From Streptomyces cinerochromogenes (lineage in GTDB: Bacteria; Actinomycetota; Actinomycetes; Streptomycetales; Streptomycetaceae): 64,000 nt of DNA. The stretch is taken from positions 248,001 through 312,000 of the forward strand of contig NZ_BMRM01000007.1 in assembly GCF_014648635.1 (NCBI RefSeq), read 5' to 3'. The stretch's first letter is position 1; each line of letters begins with the position of its first letter. Below, one piece after another: positions 19,452-27,743 of this stretch. The notes beneath the pieces were generated by a model. It was not told the origin of the DNA. It saw only the letters and a program-made list of their open reading frames with translations, and made no database searches. A program made the translations under genes and the position numbers.

Positions 19452-20666
19452 ATGACCCCAGTCACCGCACCCGCCCACATCGCCATGTTCTCCATCGCCG
19501 CCCACGGCCATGTGAACCCCAGCATCGAGGTGATCCGCGAACTCGTCGCCCGGGGCCACCGGGTCACCTACGCCATCCCGCCGGCCTTCGCCGACAAGGT
19601 GGCCGCCACCGGTGCCGAGCCCGTGCTCTACACCTCCACGCTGCCCGGCCCCGACGCCGACCCCGAGGCCTGGGGGAGCACCCTGCTCGACAACGTGGAG
19701 CCGTTCCTGGACGACGCGATCCAGGCGCTGCCACAGCTCGTCGAGGCCTACGCCGGCGACACCCCCGACCTCGTCCTGCACGACATCGCCTCCTACCCGG
19801 CCCGCGTCCTCGCCCACCGCTGGGGCGTCCCGGCGATCTCCCTCTCCCCGAACCTCGTCGCCTGGGAGGGGTACGAGGAGGAGGTCGCCGAGCCGATGTG
19901 GAAGGAGCCGCGGCAGACCGAGCGCGGACGGGCGTACTACGCCCGGTTCGAGGCCTGGCTGGCCGAGAACGGCATCACCCGGCACCCGGACGCCTTCGCC
20001 GGCCGCCCGGACCGGTCCCTGGTGCTCATCCCGAAGGCCCTCCAGCCGCACGCCGACCGGGTCGACGAACGCGTCCACACCTTCGTCGGCGCCTGCCAGG
20101 GCGACCGCGCCGACCAGGGCGACTGGCGGCGCCCCGCGGACGCGGAGAAGGTCGTGCTGGTGTCGCTCGGCTCGGCCTTCACCAAACAGCCCGACTTCTA
20201 CCGGGAGTGCGTGCGCGCCTTCGCGGACCTGCCCGGCTGGCACGTCGTCCTGCAGGTCGGCCGGCATGTGACCCGCGCCGAGCTGGGCGACGTACCCGAC
20301 CACGTGGAGGTGCACAGCTGGGTACCGCAGCTGGCGATCCTGCGGCAGGCCGACCTGTTCGTCACGCACGCGGGCGCCGGCGGCAGCCAGGAGGGGCTGG
20401 CCACCGCCACGCCGATGATCGCCGTACCGCAGGCGGTCGACCAGTTCGGCAACGCCGACATGCTCCAGGGCCTCGGGGTCGCCCGGCACCTGCCCGCCGA
20501 GGAGGCCACCGCCGACCGCCTCCGCGAGGCCGCCCTCGCCCTGGTGGACGACCCGGAGGTCGCCCGCCGGCTCAAGGAGGTGCAGGCACAGATGGCGCAG
20601 GAGGGCGGCACCCGGCGGGCGGCCGACCTCATCGAGGCCGAACTGCCCGGCCGGGACGGGAGCTAG
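19452..20666 (+). CDS. Macrolide-type glycosyltransferase (MGT family, GT1)
   Basis: 404 residues, usual length for the OleD/OleI/Mgt group that glucosylates macrolides and other acceptors from UDP-glucose. The N-terminal acceptor domain begins HIAMFSIAAHGHVNP with the putative catalytic His18. The donor domain shows VLVSLGSAF, then HSWVPQLAILRQADLFVTHAGAGGSQEGL, the UDP-sugar signature, followed by an Asp-Gln pair (AVDQFGNADML). Such enzymes can inactivate antibiotics or modify natural products; a defence or self-resistance role is an inference. Transcribed alone from a promoter with an operator. Confidence 0.85.
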   Translation: MTPVTAPAHIAMFSIAAHGHVNPSIEVIRELVARGHRVTYAIPPAFADKVAATGAEPVLYTSTLPGPDADPEAWGSTLLDNVEPFLDDAIQALPQLVEAYAGDTPDLVLHDIASYPARVLAHRWGVPAISLSPNLVAWEGYEEEVAEPMWKEPRQTERGRAYYARFEAWLAENGITRHPDAFAGRPDRSLVLIPKALQPHADRVDERVHTFVGACQGDRADQGDWRRPADAEKVVLVSLGSAFTKQPDFYRECVRAFADLPGWHVVLQVGRHVTRAELGDVPDHVEVHSWVPQLAILRQADLFVTHAGAGGSQEGLATATPMIAVPQAVDQFGNADMLQGLGVARHLPAEEATADRLREAALALVDDPEVARRLKEVQAQMAQEGGTRRAADLIEAELPGRDGS

Positions 20667-20673
20667 GCGAGTG

Positions 20674-20895
20674 TCAGAGGCAGGCGGTGGTGTCGAGCCG
20701 GGCCGTGTGGATCACCGCGCCCGGCCGGGCCCGGGCCGCCCCGCTCACGCCGAAGCGGACGTACCGCGTCCCGAAGGCGAACCCGCCGGGTCCGGCTGCC
20801 CCTTCATGCGGGCGTCGGTGAACGGCTCGTTGCGGTCGAAGAGGAGGGTCTTCCCGGAGCGCACGTCCTCCATGAGCACGTTGAACGCCGGGGGT
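20674..20895 (-). pseudogene. Decayed 3' remnant of an unrecognised secreted-type protein
   Basis: Two adjoining minus-strand frames read as one protein end. About 36 residues containing FNVLMEDVRSGKTLLFDRNE and FTDARMKGQPDPAG lie in one frame, then FAFGTRYVRFGVSGAARA through IHTARLDTTACL to a stop at 20674 in another. The shift lies near 20785. Upstream the frame dissolves into Ala/Arg-rich sequence and a short tandem repeat. I do not recognise the family; the strand-rich end resembles a carbohydrate- or esterase-associated beta domain. Confidence 0.4.
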
Positions 20896-20996
20896 GCCGC
20901 CGCGTGCGCGGGGGCACGGCCGGCAGCCCGGCCGCGGGCACGGCCGGCGCGCCCTTCAGCGGCCTCCGCCTGCTCAGCCTCTGTCGTGTCCGTCCT

Positions 20997-21038
20997 GCCG
21001 GAGAGAAGCTGCCGGAGAGAAGCTGCCGGAGAGAAGCC
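20997..21038. repeat. Three tandem copies of a 14-bp unit
   Basis: GCCGGAGAGAAGCT occurs at 20997-21010 and 21011-21024, and with one changed base at 21025-21038. It lies in the 428-base gap between the glycosyltransferase and the MMPL gene, beside the decayed gene remnant. Fourteen is not a multiple of three, so the repeat is not a coding one. Confidence 0.85.
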
Positions 21039-21094
21039 GCGCAGGGCCCGTCGGTTCCCACACGGACCGACGGACCCTGCGTCGACGGGCGGAG

Positions 21095-23338
21095 TCAGAC
21101 GGTCAGCCGCTCGCCCCGGTCCGGCACCGGCGGGGCGGCCGGCTCCGGCGCCTCGTCGTGGGTGAGGTCCGGCAGCCGGTGCAGCCACTTCGGCAGGTAC
21201 CAGTTGCGCTCACCGAGCAGCGCCATCACCGCCGGCAGCAGCACCCCGCGGATGACCGTGGCGTCGATCAGCACCGCCGCCGCCAGGCCCACGCCCATCT
21301 GCTTCATGGACTGCATGGACAGCGTGCCGAAGATCGCGAACACGGCGACCATGATGACCGCGGCGCTGGTGACGACCCCGGCCGTGGTGACCACGCCGTG
21401 CCGGATCGCGTCCTTGGTCGTACGGCCGCGCATCCGGGCCTCGCGGATCCGGGAGACCACGAACACGTGGTAGTCCATCGACAGCCCGAACAGGATCACG
21501 AAGAGGAACAGCGGCAGCCAGGTGACGATCGCACCGACCCCCTCCGCACCCACCAGCGAGGCCCCCCAGCCGTGCTGGAAGACGGCGACGAGGATGCCGT
21601 AGGCGGCGGCCACCGACAGCAGGTTGAGCACGATCGACGTGACCGCGACGGTCAGCGAGCGGAACGACAGCAGCATCAGCAGGAAGGCGAAGACGACCAC
21701 GAACACGAAGACCGGGACGACGGAGCCCATCAGCTGGTCGTTGAAGTCGTGGTTGCCCGCGACCTGACCGGTGACCGGTGCCCGCACGCCGTCGACCTTG
21801 CCGAGGGTGGCGGGCCGCACCTCGTCGCGCAGCTTCTCCAGGCTCTGCGTCGCCCGGTCCATGTCGGAGCCGCCGACCAGCGGTACGGAGACGAGGGCGA
21901 CGTTCTGCGCGTCGTACAGCTTGATGTCGACCGGGCCGCGCGAGGCGCCCGAGGCGACCGCCTGCTTCCTGAAGTCGGCCAGCGCCCGCCGTACCTCGGG
22001 GGCGCCCACGTCCTTGGCCTTGACGACGACCTGGGCCGGTTCGCTGCCGCCGGGGAAGGCGTCGTTGAGGCGGTTGTACGTCTGCACCATGGGCAACGAG
22101 TCGCCGAACTCCTGGTCCAGGGTGAGCTGCTGGGTCTTCATGCCGAGCGCGGGCGCGGCGACCGCCAGCAGCGCGCCGGCCGCGACGAGGACCGAGACCA
22201 GCGGCTTGGCCAGCACGCCCCGCAGTACGGCCGTCCAGAACCGGCTCTCTCCGTTCCCGCGGCGCCTGCGGCGGCCCAGGAACGGGATGCGGCCCTTCTC
22301 GACGCGCTCGCCGAGCAGCGACAGCAGCGCCGGCAGCACGGTCACCGAGCCGACCATGGCGACCGCCACGACCATCAGCGAGGCCAGGCCCATCGCCTCG
22401 AACTCGGCGAGCCCGGTGAACAGCATGCCCGCCATCGCCACGCACACCGTGACACCGGAGACGATGACCGCCCGCCCGCTGGTGGCGGCGGCGATCCGGA
22501 GCGCGGTGCCCGCGTCCCGGCCGGCCTCCCGTTCCTCGCGCTCGCGGCGCAGGTAGAACAGGCAGTAGTCGACGCCGACGGCCATACCGACCAGCAGCAT
22601 CACGGAGTTGGCGGTGTCGCTCATCGGCTGGAGGTGGCTGACCAGGCCCATCAGGCCCATCGTCGCCATGATCGCGGTGATCGCGAGGGCCACCGGCAGC
22701 AGCGCCGCCACCAGCGCGCCGAACGCGATCAGCAGGATGCCGAGGGCGACCGGCACCGCCGAGTACTCGGCCTGCTGGAAGTCGTCCCCGAAGGCGTCCT
22801 TGTACTGCTTCTGCATGCTGGCGCCGCCGATCTCCTCGATCCGCAGGCCGCCGTGCTTCTTCTGCACCCCGTTGACGGCGTCCAGCACCGGCTGGATCCG
22901 GTCGGCTGCCGTCTCCGCGTCGCCGCGCAGGTCGAACCGGACCAGGGCGCTGCGGCCGTCCCGGGAGACGGTGTGCGTGTCGTACGGCGAGGTCACGTGG
23001 GTGACCTGGCCGGTGCCCTCGACGGCCTCCACCACGTCGGCGACGGCGGCGCGGAACGGGGCGCTGCCGGCCTGGACGGCGCCGTCCTTCGACTGGACCA
23101 GGACGGTCTCCCCGGCCGGCTCCTTGATCCCGGCGTCATCGATGATCTTCGCGGCGGTGTGTGTCTCGCCCTTGAGCTGGTCGCTCTCGCTCACGTCGAC
23201 CCGGCCCGCCGCCGAGCCGAGTCCCATCGCCAGGACGACGAACAGTACCCATATGCCGACGGCCGCCCAGCGGTGCCGGGCGCTCCAGCCGCCGGCACGG
23301 GCGGCCAGCCCCCGCACCCGCACCTCTGTGTTCCCCAT
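21095..23338 (-). CDS. MMPL/RND-family membrane transporter
   Basis: 747 residues. Two homologous halves each have one membrane segment, a large external domain (about 45-190 and 395-520) and five more segments, the MmpL/RND layout. Typical motifs include MLLVGMAVGVDYCLFYLRR in the first half and LFGLSMDYHVFVVSRIRE in the second; their Asp-Tyr pairs form the proton-relay region. Such proteins export lipids, siderophores or drugs. ATG 23338 was chosen over upstream in-frame starts because GAGGGGGG lies about ten bases before it and the basic start leads directly to the first membrane segment. Confidence 0.88.
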   Translation of the reverse strand: MGNTEVRVRGLAARAGGWSARHRWAAVGIWVLFVVLAMGLGSAAGRVDVSESDQLKGETHTAAKIIDDAGIKEPAGETVLVQSKDGAVQAGSAPFRAAVADVVEAVEGTGQVTHVTSPYDTHTVSRDGRSALVRFDLRGDAETAADRIQPVLDAVNGVQKKHGGLRIEEIGGASMQKQYKDAFGDDFQQAEYSAVPVALGILLIAFGALVAALLPVALAITAIMATMGLMGLVSHLQPMSDTANSVMLLVGMAVGVDYCLFYLRREREEREAGRDAGTALRIAAATSGRAVIVSGVTVCVAMAGMLFTGLAEFEAMGLASLMVVAVAMVGSVTVLPALLSLLGERVEKGRIPFLGRRRRRGNGESRFWTAVLRGVLAKPLVSVLVAAGALLAVAAPALGMKTQQLTLDQEFGDSLPMVQTYNRLNDAFPGGSEPAQVVVKAKDVGAPEVRRALADFRKQAVASGASRGPVDIKLYDAQNVALVSVPLVGGSDMDRATQSLEKLRDEVRPATLGKVDGVRAPVTGQVAGNHDFNDQLMGSVVPVFVFVVVFAFLLMLLSFRSLTVAVTSIVLNLLSVAAAYGILVAVFQHGWGASLVGAEGVGAIVTWLPLFLFVILFGLSMDYHVFVVSRIREARMRGRTTKDAIRHGVVTTAGVVTSAAVIMVAVFAIFGTLSMQSMKQMGVGLAAAVLIDATVIRGVLLPAVMALLGERNWYLPKWLHRLPDLTHDEAPEPAAPPVPDRGERLTV

Positions 23339-23551
23339 GACGGGTGTGCCCCCCTCGTGTGCGGTGACGGCCCCCTGCCGCCACCTCTGTGCTTGCTCCG
23401 GTTCGACGGTAGGGGCGGGATAAAGCCATATCGTCGTACTGCCCGGTGAGCCGCGCGGGGCCCGGGTCACCGCTGGGGAGGACAGCGGCCCCTTACATCT
23501 ATCGCCGGATCTCGGGGGCGGCCCTCAGGGCCAGGTGTCCGATCCGCCGAC

Positions 23552-23585
23552 GGGGCACGACGGCCGCAAGGGGCACGACGGCCGC
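23552..23585. repeat. 16-bp direct repeat
   Basis: GGGGCACGACGGCCGC occurs at 23552-23567 and again at 23570-23585, two bases apart, in the gap before the reductase gene. The 18-base period is not a helical multiple. It could be a simple slippage duplication. Confidence 0.6.
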
Positions 23586-23635
23586 CCCCCGCCACCGGGT
23601 GCCGGGCGCCGCGCGCGTGTGCGAGGCTCTGCGCC

Positions 23636-24652
23636 ATGCGCTACACAGTCATCGGGGCCGGCGCGGTCGGCGGCACCGTCGGTGGCCGGCTGGCCCAGGC
23701 CGGGCGCGAGGTCGTGCTCGTCGCCCGCGGCCGGCACCTGGCCGCCCTGCGGGAGAACGGGCTGCGACTGCGTGTTCCCGAGGGCGAGCTGACGTACCGT
23801 CTGCCCGCCGTCGACGGACCGGCCCCGCTCGGTGAGCTGCGCGCCGACGACGTCCTCCTCCTCGCCGTGAAGACCCAGGACACCGTGGCCGCCCTGGGCA
23901 CCTGGGCCGACGTGCCCGTGGCCAGCGGCGGCACGGCGGCCGAACGGCTGCCGCTCGTCTGCCTGCAGAACGGCGTCGAGAGCGGCCGGCTGGCGCTGCG
24001 CCGCTTCCGGCACGTGTACGGCGTCTGCGTCTGGCTGCCGTCCACCTTCGTGGAACCCGGTGTCGTCTCCGCCGCCGGCACCCCGCTCACCGGCGTCCTG
24101 CACCTCGGCCGCACCCCGCACGGCACCGACGACACCGCCCGCCGGATCGCCGCCGACCTCGCCGACGCGCACTTCGAGGCGCCTGTCGTGCCCGACGTGG
24201 CCCGCTGGCAGTACGCCAAGCTGCTCGACAACCTCGGCAACGCCCTGGAAGCGGTCAGCGGACCCGTGACGAGCGAGGCCGCCCAGGCCCTGCTGGCCCG
24301 CGTCCGCGCCGAGGGCCGGGCGGTGCTCGACGCCGCCGGTATCCCCTACGCCGGTGCGGAGGAGCAGCGTGCGGCCCGCGGCGACAAGGTCACCCTGGTC
24401 CCGCTGGACGGGACCCCGCGCGGCGGCGGCTCCTCCTGGCAGTCCCTCGTCCGGGGCACCGGCACCATCGAGGCGGACCACCTCAACGGCGAGATCGTCC
24501 TGCTCGGCCGGCTGCACGGCGTCCCCACCCCGCTGAACGAGCTCCTGCAACGCCTCGCGAACCGGTTCGCCCGCGAACACCGGGCGGCGGGTTCCCTGCC
24601 GGTCACGGAACTGGCGCGGCTGGCCGACGAGGCGGTACGGCACGGCAGTTGA
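23636..24652 (+). CDS. 2-dehydropantoate 2-reductase family protein (ApbA/PanE-like)
   Basis: 338 residues. The Rossmann motif GAGAVGG at 7-13 and the basic VVLVARGRH binding NADPH are clear, followed by LLLAVKTQD and CLQNGVES (the conserved Lys and Asn of the family). The helical C-terminal domain carries a KLLDNLGNAL lysine-asparagine motif, then a late GTIEADHLNGEIVLLG. PanE reduces ketopantoate for coenzyme A synthesis, but many Streptomyces carry several paralogues acting on other keto acids, so PanE itself is not claimed. It stands alone. Confidence 0.8.
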   Translation: MRYTVIGAGAVGGTVGGRLAQAGREVVLVARGRHLAALRENGLRLRVPEGELTYRLPAVDGPAPLGELRADDVLLLAVKTQDTVAALGTWADVPVASGGTAAERLPLVCLQNGVESGRLALRRFRHVYGVCVWLPSTFVEPGVVSAAGTPLTGVLHLGRTPHGTDDTARRIAADLADAHFEAPVVPDVARWQYAKLLDNLGNALEAVSGPVTSEAAQALLARVRAEGRAVLDAAGIPYAGAEEQRAARGDKVTLVPLDGTPRGGGSSWQSLVRGTGTIEADHLNGEIVLLGRLHGVPTPLNELLQRLANRFAREHRAAGSLPVTELARLADEAVRHGS

Positions 24653-24820
24653 CCCTGGTGCACCCGCCGGGGCCCGCCTCCCGCCACCCCGGCCACGTCA
24701 CCCTGAGGCGCCCCCGGGCCGACCGACCCGAAGCAGAGTTGGCCGATAAACGCCCCTCCCGCGGGACGGCCGCAGCGCGCGTGTGACACGGCAGCCCCGA
24801 CCGGCGCAGAACGAAGAGCC

Positions 24821-24859
24821 GCCGCGGTCCGACGTCACAGGGGAGCGCCGGACCGCGGC
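24821..24859. terminator. GC-rich inverted repeat
   Basis: GCCGCGGTCCG at 24821-24831 pairs exactly with CGGACCGCGGC at 24849-24859 across a 17-base loop. It lies about 170 bases after the reductase stop, within the 318-base gap before 24971. It may terminate that transcript, or be an unrelated hairpin. Confidence 0.35.
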
Positions 24860-24907
24860 CGCCGTTACCACACCCCCGCCCCCCGGCACCGCCCCTCACC
24901 GAACCCC

Positions 24908-24937
24908 GCGACAAACCCGCGGCGGCGTCCCTAGGGT
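24908..24937 (+). promoter_or_regulatory. Candidate promoter for the small-protein genes
   Basis: GCGACA at 24908-24913 and TAGGGT at 24932-24937 are separated by 18 bases, a good match to Streptomyces housekeeping promoters. Transcription would start about 25 bases before the ATG at 24971, which has AGGGGGA as ribosome-binding site. Confidence 0.35.
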
Positions 24938-24970
24938 GAAACGCGCGGAACGCCTGAGGGGGACGGACGG

Positions 24971-25561
24971 ATGAGTGTGACCGGCAGACCATGGCCGTCG
25001 TTGCCGCAGTACCGCGAGGACGGGGTGCCCCGGCGCCCGAGCGCCCCGAGGCACCGCGACGACGACTGCGCCCCGTACGCCGACCGGGCGCCCACCGGAG
25101 ACCGGCAAAACGCCCCGGGGCCGAGCCCCGGCTTCGCCGCCCTCACCCGGCACGCCCGCGTGGCCACCCTCCGCCGCGCCGCCCCCGACCGCCGGCTCGC
25201 CGGCCGACCGGCGGCCGTACCCGTCGTGCTCCGCGTCGCGCTCCGGGGACCGGTCAACGCACACCCATCACTCGGACGGGTGGCGATTTTCGGCCCTCTC
25301 GGCGCCTGCACGGTGGCGTGGATCGCGGTCCGTCACAGGCCGTCGACACGCACACCCGCAACATCGGTAACGTCAGCCGCCCCACCAACTTCGGCGCGCA
25401 CGGGACGGTCCTCCTGGACGGGCAGCGACGGCCCGGACCCCAGGGCGGCCCGGGGGCCCGGAGCGGCCCCGGACCCGGGGGATCCGGTCCGCCCGCGCCG
25501 AAGCCGTAACCCCCTCCATCCGACGGCTCCTCCGGCCCGGAACCGAGCCGCCGGAGCGTAA
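24971..25561 (+). CDS. Unrecognised Arg/Pro-rich protein
   Basis: An ATG eight bases after AGGGGGA opens a 196-codon frame. G/C third-position bias in this frame is strong for about the first 95 codons and then weakens. From about 25320 the bias moves to the frame one base earlier, where the short GNVSRPTNFG protein is read. So either the true gene is short, or the reading frame was broken by an indel. The credible part (1-95) is rich in Arg, Pro and Ala and shows no recognised domain. It precedes two small proteins with a shared motif. Confidence 0.35.
   Translation: MSVTGRPWPSLPQYREDGVPRRPSAPRHRDDDCAPYADRAPTGDRQNAPGPSPGFAALTRHARVATLRRAAPDRRLAGRPAAVPVVLRVALRGPVNAHPSLGRVAIFGPLGACTVAWIAVRHRPSTRTPATSVTSAAPPTSARTGRSSWTGSDGPDPRAARGPGAAPDPGDPVRPRRSRNPLHPTAPPARNRAAGA
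25318..25509 (+). CDS. Small protein with GNVxxPxxFGxHG motif
   Basis: 63 codons from a GTG at 25318; no clear Shine-Dalgarno. The segment RNIGNVSRPTNFGAHGTVLL closely matches the N-terminus of the protein encoded 65 bases downstream (SFGNVNGPAHFGDHGQTQIN): both have GNV, Pro, Phe-Gly and His-Gly at the same spacing. The rest is Gly/Pro-rich. It overlaps the 24971 frame and may be its frame-shifted continuation. Third-position G/C bias supports coding from about 25330. Confidence 0.35.
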   Translation: MDRGPSQAVDTHTRNIGNVSRPTNFGAHGTVLLDGQRRPGPQGGPGARSGPGPGGSGPPAPKP

Positions 25562-25574
25562 GCGAGGATCAGAC

Positions 25575-25904
25575 ATGAGCACCTACAGCTTCGGCAACGT
25601 CAACGGCCCGGCCCACTTCGGCGACCACGGGCAGACCCAGATCAACCACGCCCACGCCCACCCCGATCTGCCGACCATGATGGACCTCACCGATCGGCTC
25701 ATCGAGGCGCTCCGCGCGGAGTACCCGGAACTGGTGCCCCAGGGCGAGACCATCATGGCGCAGTTCCAGGAGTCCGCCGACGACGGCCTGCCCCCGAACC
25801 GGGGCCGGATCCGCTCCGCGCTGGAGACGATCGCCATCGCGGCCTCGGCCGGCACCGGCAGCCTCGCCTACACCCAGCAGCTCTTCAGCGCCCTCGGCCT
25901 GTGA
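25575..25904 (+). CDS. Small helical protein with N-terminal GNVxxPxxFGxHG motif
   Basis: 109 residues; ATG follows GCGAGGA by seven bases. Residues 1-25 carry a Gly/Asn/His-rich beta-type segment, then residues 32-109 form a probable three-helix domain (LTDRLIEALRAEYPELV, a central acidic helix, and RIRSALETIAIAASAG). I know of similarly built actinobacterial proteins next to signalling NTPases, where the N-terminal segment resembles RHIM-like amyloid signalling motifs, but no such partner is next to it here. Function unknown; a strong terminator follows immediately. Confidence 0.6.
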   Translation: MSTYSFGNVNGPAHFGDHGQTQINHAHAHPDLPTMMDLTDRLIEALRAEYPELVPQGETIMAQFQESADDGLPPNRGRIRSALETIAIAASAGTGSLAYTQQLFSALGL

Positions 25905-25906
25905 GC

Positions 25907-25938
25907 GGCCGGAGCCCCGCCGCCACGGGGCTCCGGCC
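25907..25938. terminator. Strong hairpin terminator
   Basis: GGCCGGAGCCCCG (25907-25919) and CGGGGCTCCGGCC (25926-25938) form a perfect 13-base stem with a 6-base loop, three bases after the stop of the small helical protein. It can also act on the converging minus-strand CbiX operon that ends at 26122. Confidence 0.75.
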
Positions 25939-26121
25939 CACGGAAATCACCGCGCCCGCACCGACTCGAGAGAACCGAGCAGGCGGGAGCCTGCCGGTAC
26001 GGCAGGGTCCCGTACGGCCGACAGGCCGACAGCACCACGGCGCCCCACGAGGGGCGCGGGGAACCGCGCGACGAACCACAGCGAACCCGCAGCCGACCAC
26101 GGAGCCGAGGCCGCGCAGCGC

Positions 26122-26862
26122 TCACGCGCCGAGCGCCGTCAGAGCCGGCCGCCCGGCCGCGTCGTACCGTTCCAGCAGGACCCGGGCCACCTCCGGCGCC
26201 GCCCCCAGCACGTCGGCCAGGACGTCCGCGCCGGCCGCGCCCCGCGCGATGCGGTCCGGCAGGAAGCCCGGGGCCAGGACGTACGGCGCGACGGCGACCC
26301 GCTCGCAGCCGAGGGCACGCAGTTCGCGTACCGCGTCCTCGGTGCGGGGAAGGGACGCGGAGGCGAACGCAGGCCGCACGGCGCACCAACCGGTGTGCCA
26401 CCACTCCCGCGCGATGTCGGCGATCACCGCGATCGCCTCCGGGTCGGAGGACCCCGCCGAGGCCAGTACGACCCCGGTCGAGGACTTGTCGGCGGGCGTC
26501 AGACCCGCCTCGTACAGGCGCCGTTCCAGCGCCGACAGCAGCAGCGGGGACGGCCCGAGGACCTCCGCCTGCCGGATCCGCAGCCGCGCCGGCGCGTCCC
26601 GCAGCACGGCCGGGATGTCGGCCTTGGCGTGGAAGGCGCGGGTCAGCAGCAGCGGCAGGGCGACGACGTCCCGCACCCCCTCCGCCGCCAGCGACTCCAG
26701 TACCCCGTGCACGGACGGGACGTTGAAGTCCAGGAACCCGGTCTCCACGCGCAGGCCCGGCCGCAGCGACCGCACCCGCTCCACCAGGGCGTGCACGGTC
26801 GCCGCGTGCCGCGGGTCGCGGCTGCCGTGGGCGATGACGAGGAGAACGGGCCTGTCGCGCAC
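26122..26862 (-). CDS. CbiX-type sirohydrochlorin chelatase
   Basis: 246 residues, two CbiX-like halves. The first has LLVIAHGSRDPRH with the metal-binding His, then LPLLLTRAFHAKADIP; the second half is weaker (LASAGSSDPEA, VAPYVLAPGFLPDRI). The enzyme inserts iron or cobalt into sirohydrochlorin, giving sirohaem or a cobalamin precursor. It starts at a GTG two bases after the permease stop, at the end of the sulfur operon, so supplying sirohaem for the operon's sulfite reductase is the likely role. Confidence 0.82.
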   Translation of the reverse strand: MRDRPVLLVIAHGSRDPRHAATVHALVERVRSLRPGLRVETGFLDFNVPSVHGVLESLAAEGVRDVVALPLLLTRAFHAKADIPAVLRDAPARLRIRQAEVLGPSPLLLSALERRLYEAGLTPADKSSTGVVLASAGSSDPEAIAVIADIAREWWHTGWCAVRPAFASASLPRTEDAVRELRALGCERVAVAPYVLAPGFLPDRIARGAAGADVLADVLGAAPEVARVLLERYDAAGRPALTALGA

Positions 26863-26864
26863 GG

Positions 26865-27743
26865 TCAGCCCTTCACCAGCAGGCCGCGGCTGCGCAGCAC
26901 CCACCGCTCCAGCGGGCTGAAGATCAGCAGGTCGATCGCGATGCCGACGAACAGGATGAGCAGGATCGCCTCGAACACCATGGCCATGTCGCTGGCCGTA
27001 CGGGCGTTCTCCAGCAACTGGCCGAGGCCCACGCCCAGGTCGGGGAAGCTCGCGATGATCTCGGCGGCCATCAGCGAACGCCAGGAGAAGGCCCAGCCCT
27101 GCTTGAGGCCCGCCACATAGCCGGGCAGCGCCGCCGGCAGCGTGACGTGCCAGATGCCCCTCACACCCGTCGCGCCCAGCGTGCGACCCGCCCGCAGGAA
27201 CAGCGGCGGCACCTGGTCGACGCCGGACACCAGGCCGTTGGCGATGGACGGGACGGCACCGAGCAGGATCACCGCGTACATCATGGAGTTGTTCAGACCG
27301 AGCCAGATCACCGCCGGCGGCACCCACGCCACCGACGGCAGCGACTGCAGGCCGGACAGGATCGGCCCGATGGCCGCGCGCACGAACTTCACCCGGGCCA
27401 CCACCAGACCCAGCGGGGTGCCGATGAGCAGCGCGAAGACGAAGCCCAGCAGACCGCGCGAGACGCTGGTCCAGATGTAGCCGACCAGGTCGCCCTTGAG
27501 CCAGGCGTCCTGGAAGGCGCCGGCCACGGCACCCGGCGACGGCAGCTTCGTCGGATCGTCGACGACCGGGTAGAGGACGTACCAGGCCACGAGCACCACC
27601 GCGACGGCGGTGATCGGCGGCAGGATCTTGTTGACGAAGGTCTGCCGGAGGGGCGGCCGGCCGGTGGCCGTGGTCTCCAGCGCGTCCAGGCCCGCTTCGA
27701 CGCTCCCGGCGTCCTGGACCGGTGTCGTCTCAGTGCTGGCCAT
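26865..27743 (-). CDS. SsuC/TauC-type ABC transporter permease
   Basis: 292 residues. About six membrane segments after a 50-residue cytoplasmic start; the loop RTLGATGVRGIWHVTLPAAL is the ATPase-docking region of the nitrate/sulfonate/taurine importers. ATG 27743 lies within the ATPase gene's end (14-base overlap), which shows translational coupling. In this cluster it most likely imports sulfate or organosulfonates. Confidence 0.85.
   Translation of the reverse strand: MASTETTPVQDAGSVEAGLDALETTATGRPPLRQTFVNKILPPITAVAVVLVAWYVLYPVVDDPTKLPSPGAVAGAFQDAWLKGDLVGYIWTSVSRGLLGFVFALLIGTPLGLVVARVKFVRAAIGPILSGLQSLPSVAWVPPAVIWLGLNNSMMYAVILLGAVPSIANGLVSGVDQVPPLFLRAGRTLGATGVRGIWHVTLPAALPGYVAGLKQGWAFSWRSLMAAEIIASFPDLGVGLGQLLENARTASDMAMVFEAILLILFVGIAIDLLIFSPLERWVLRSRGLLVKG

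Noticed and set aside
24783..24974. Short GTG frame of 63 codons before the small-protein genes
   Set aside because: Low-complexity Pro/Thr/Arg composition, no ribosome-binding site, and it crosses the promoter candidate and the inverted repeat.
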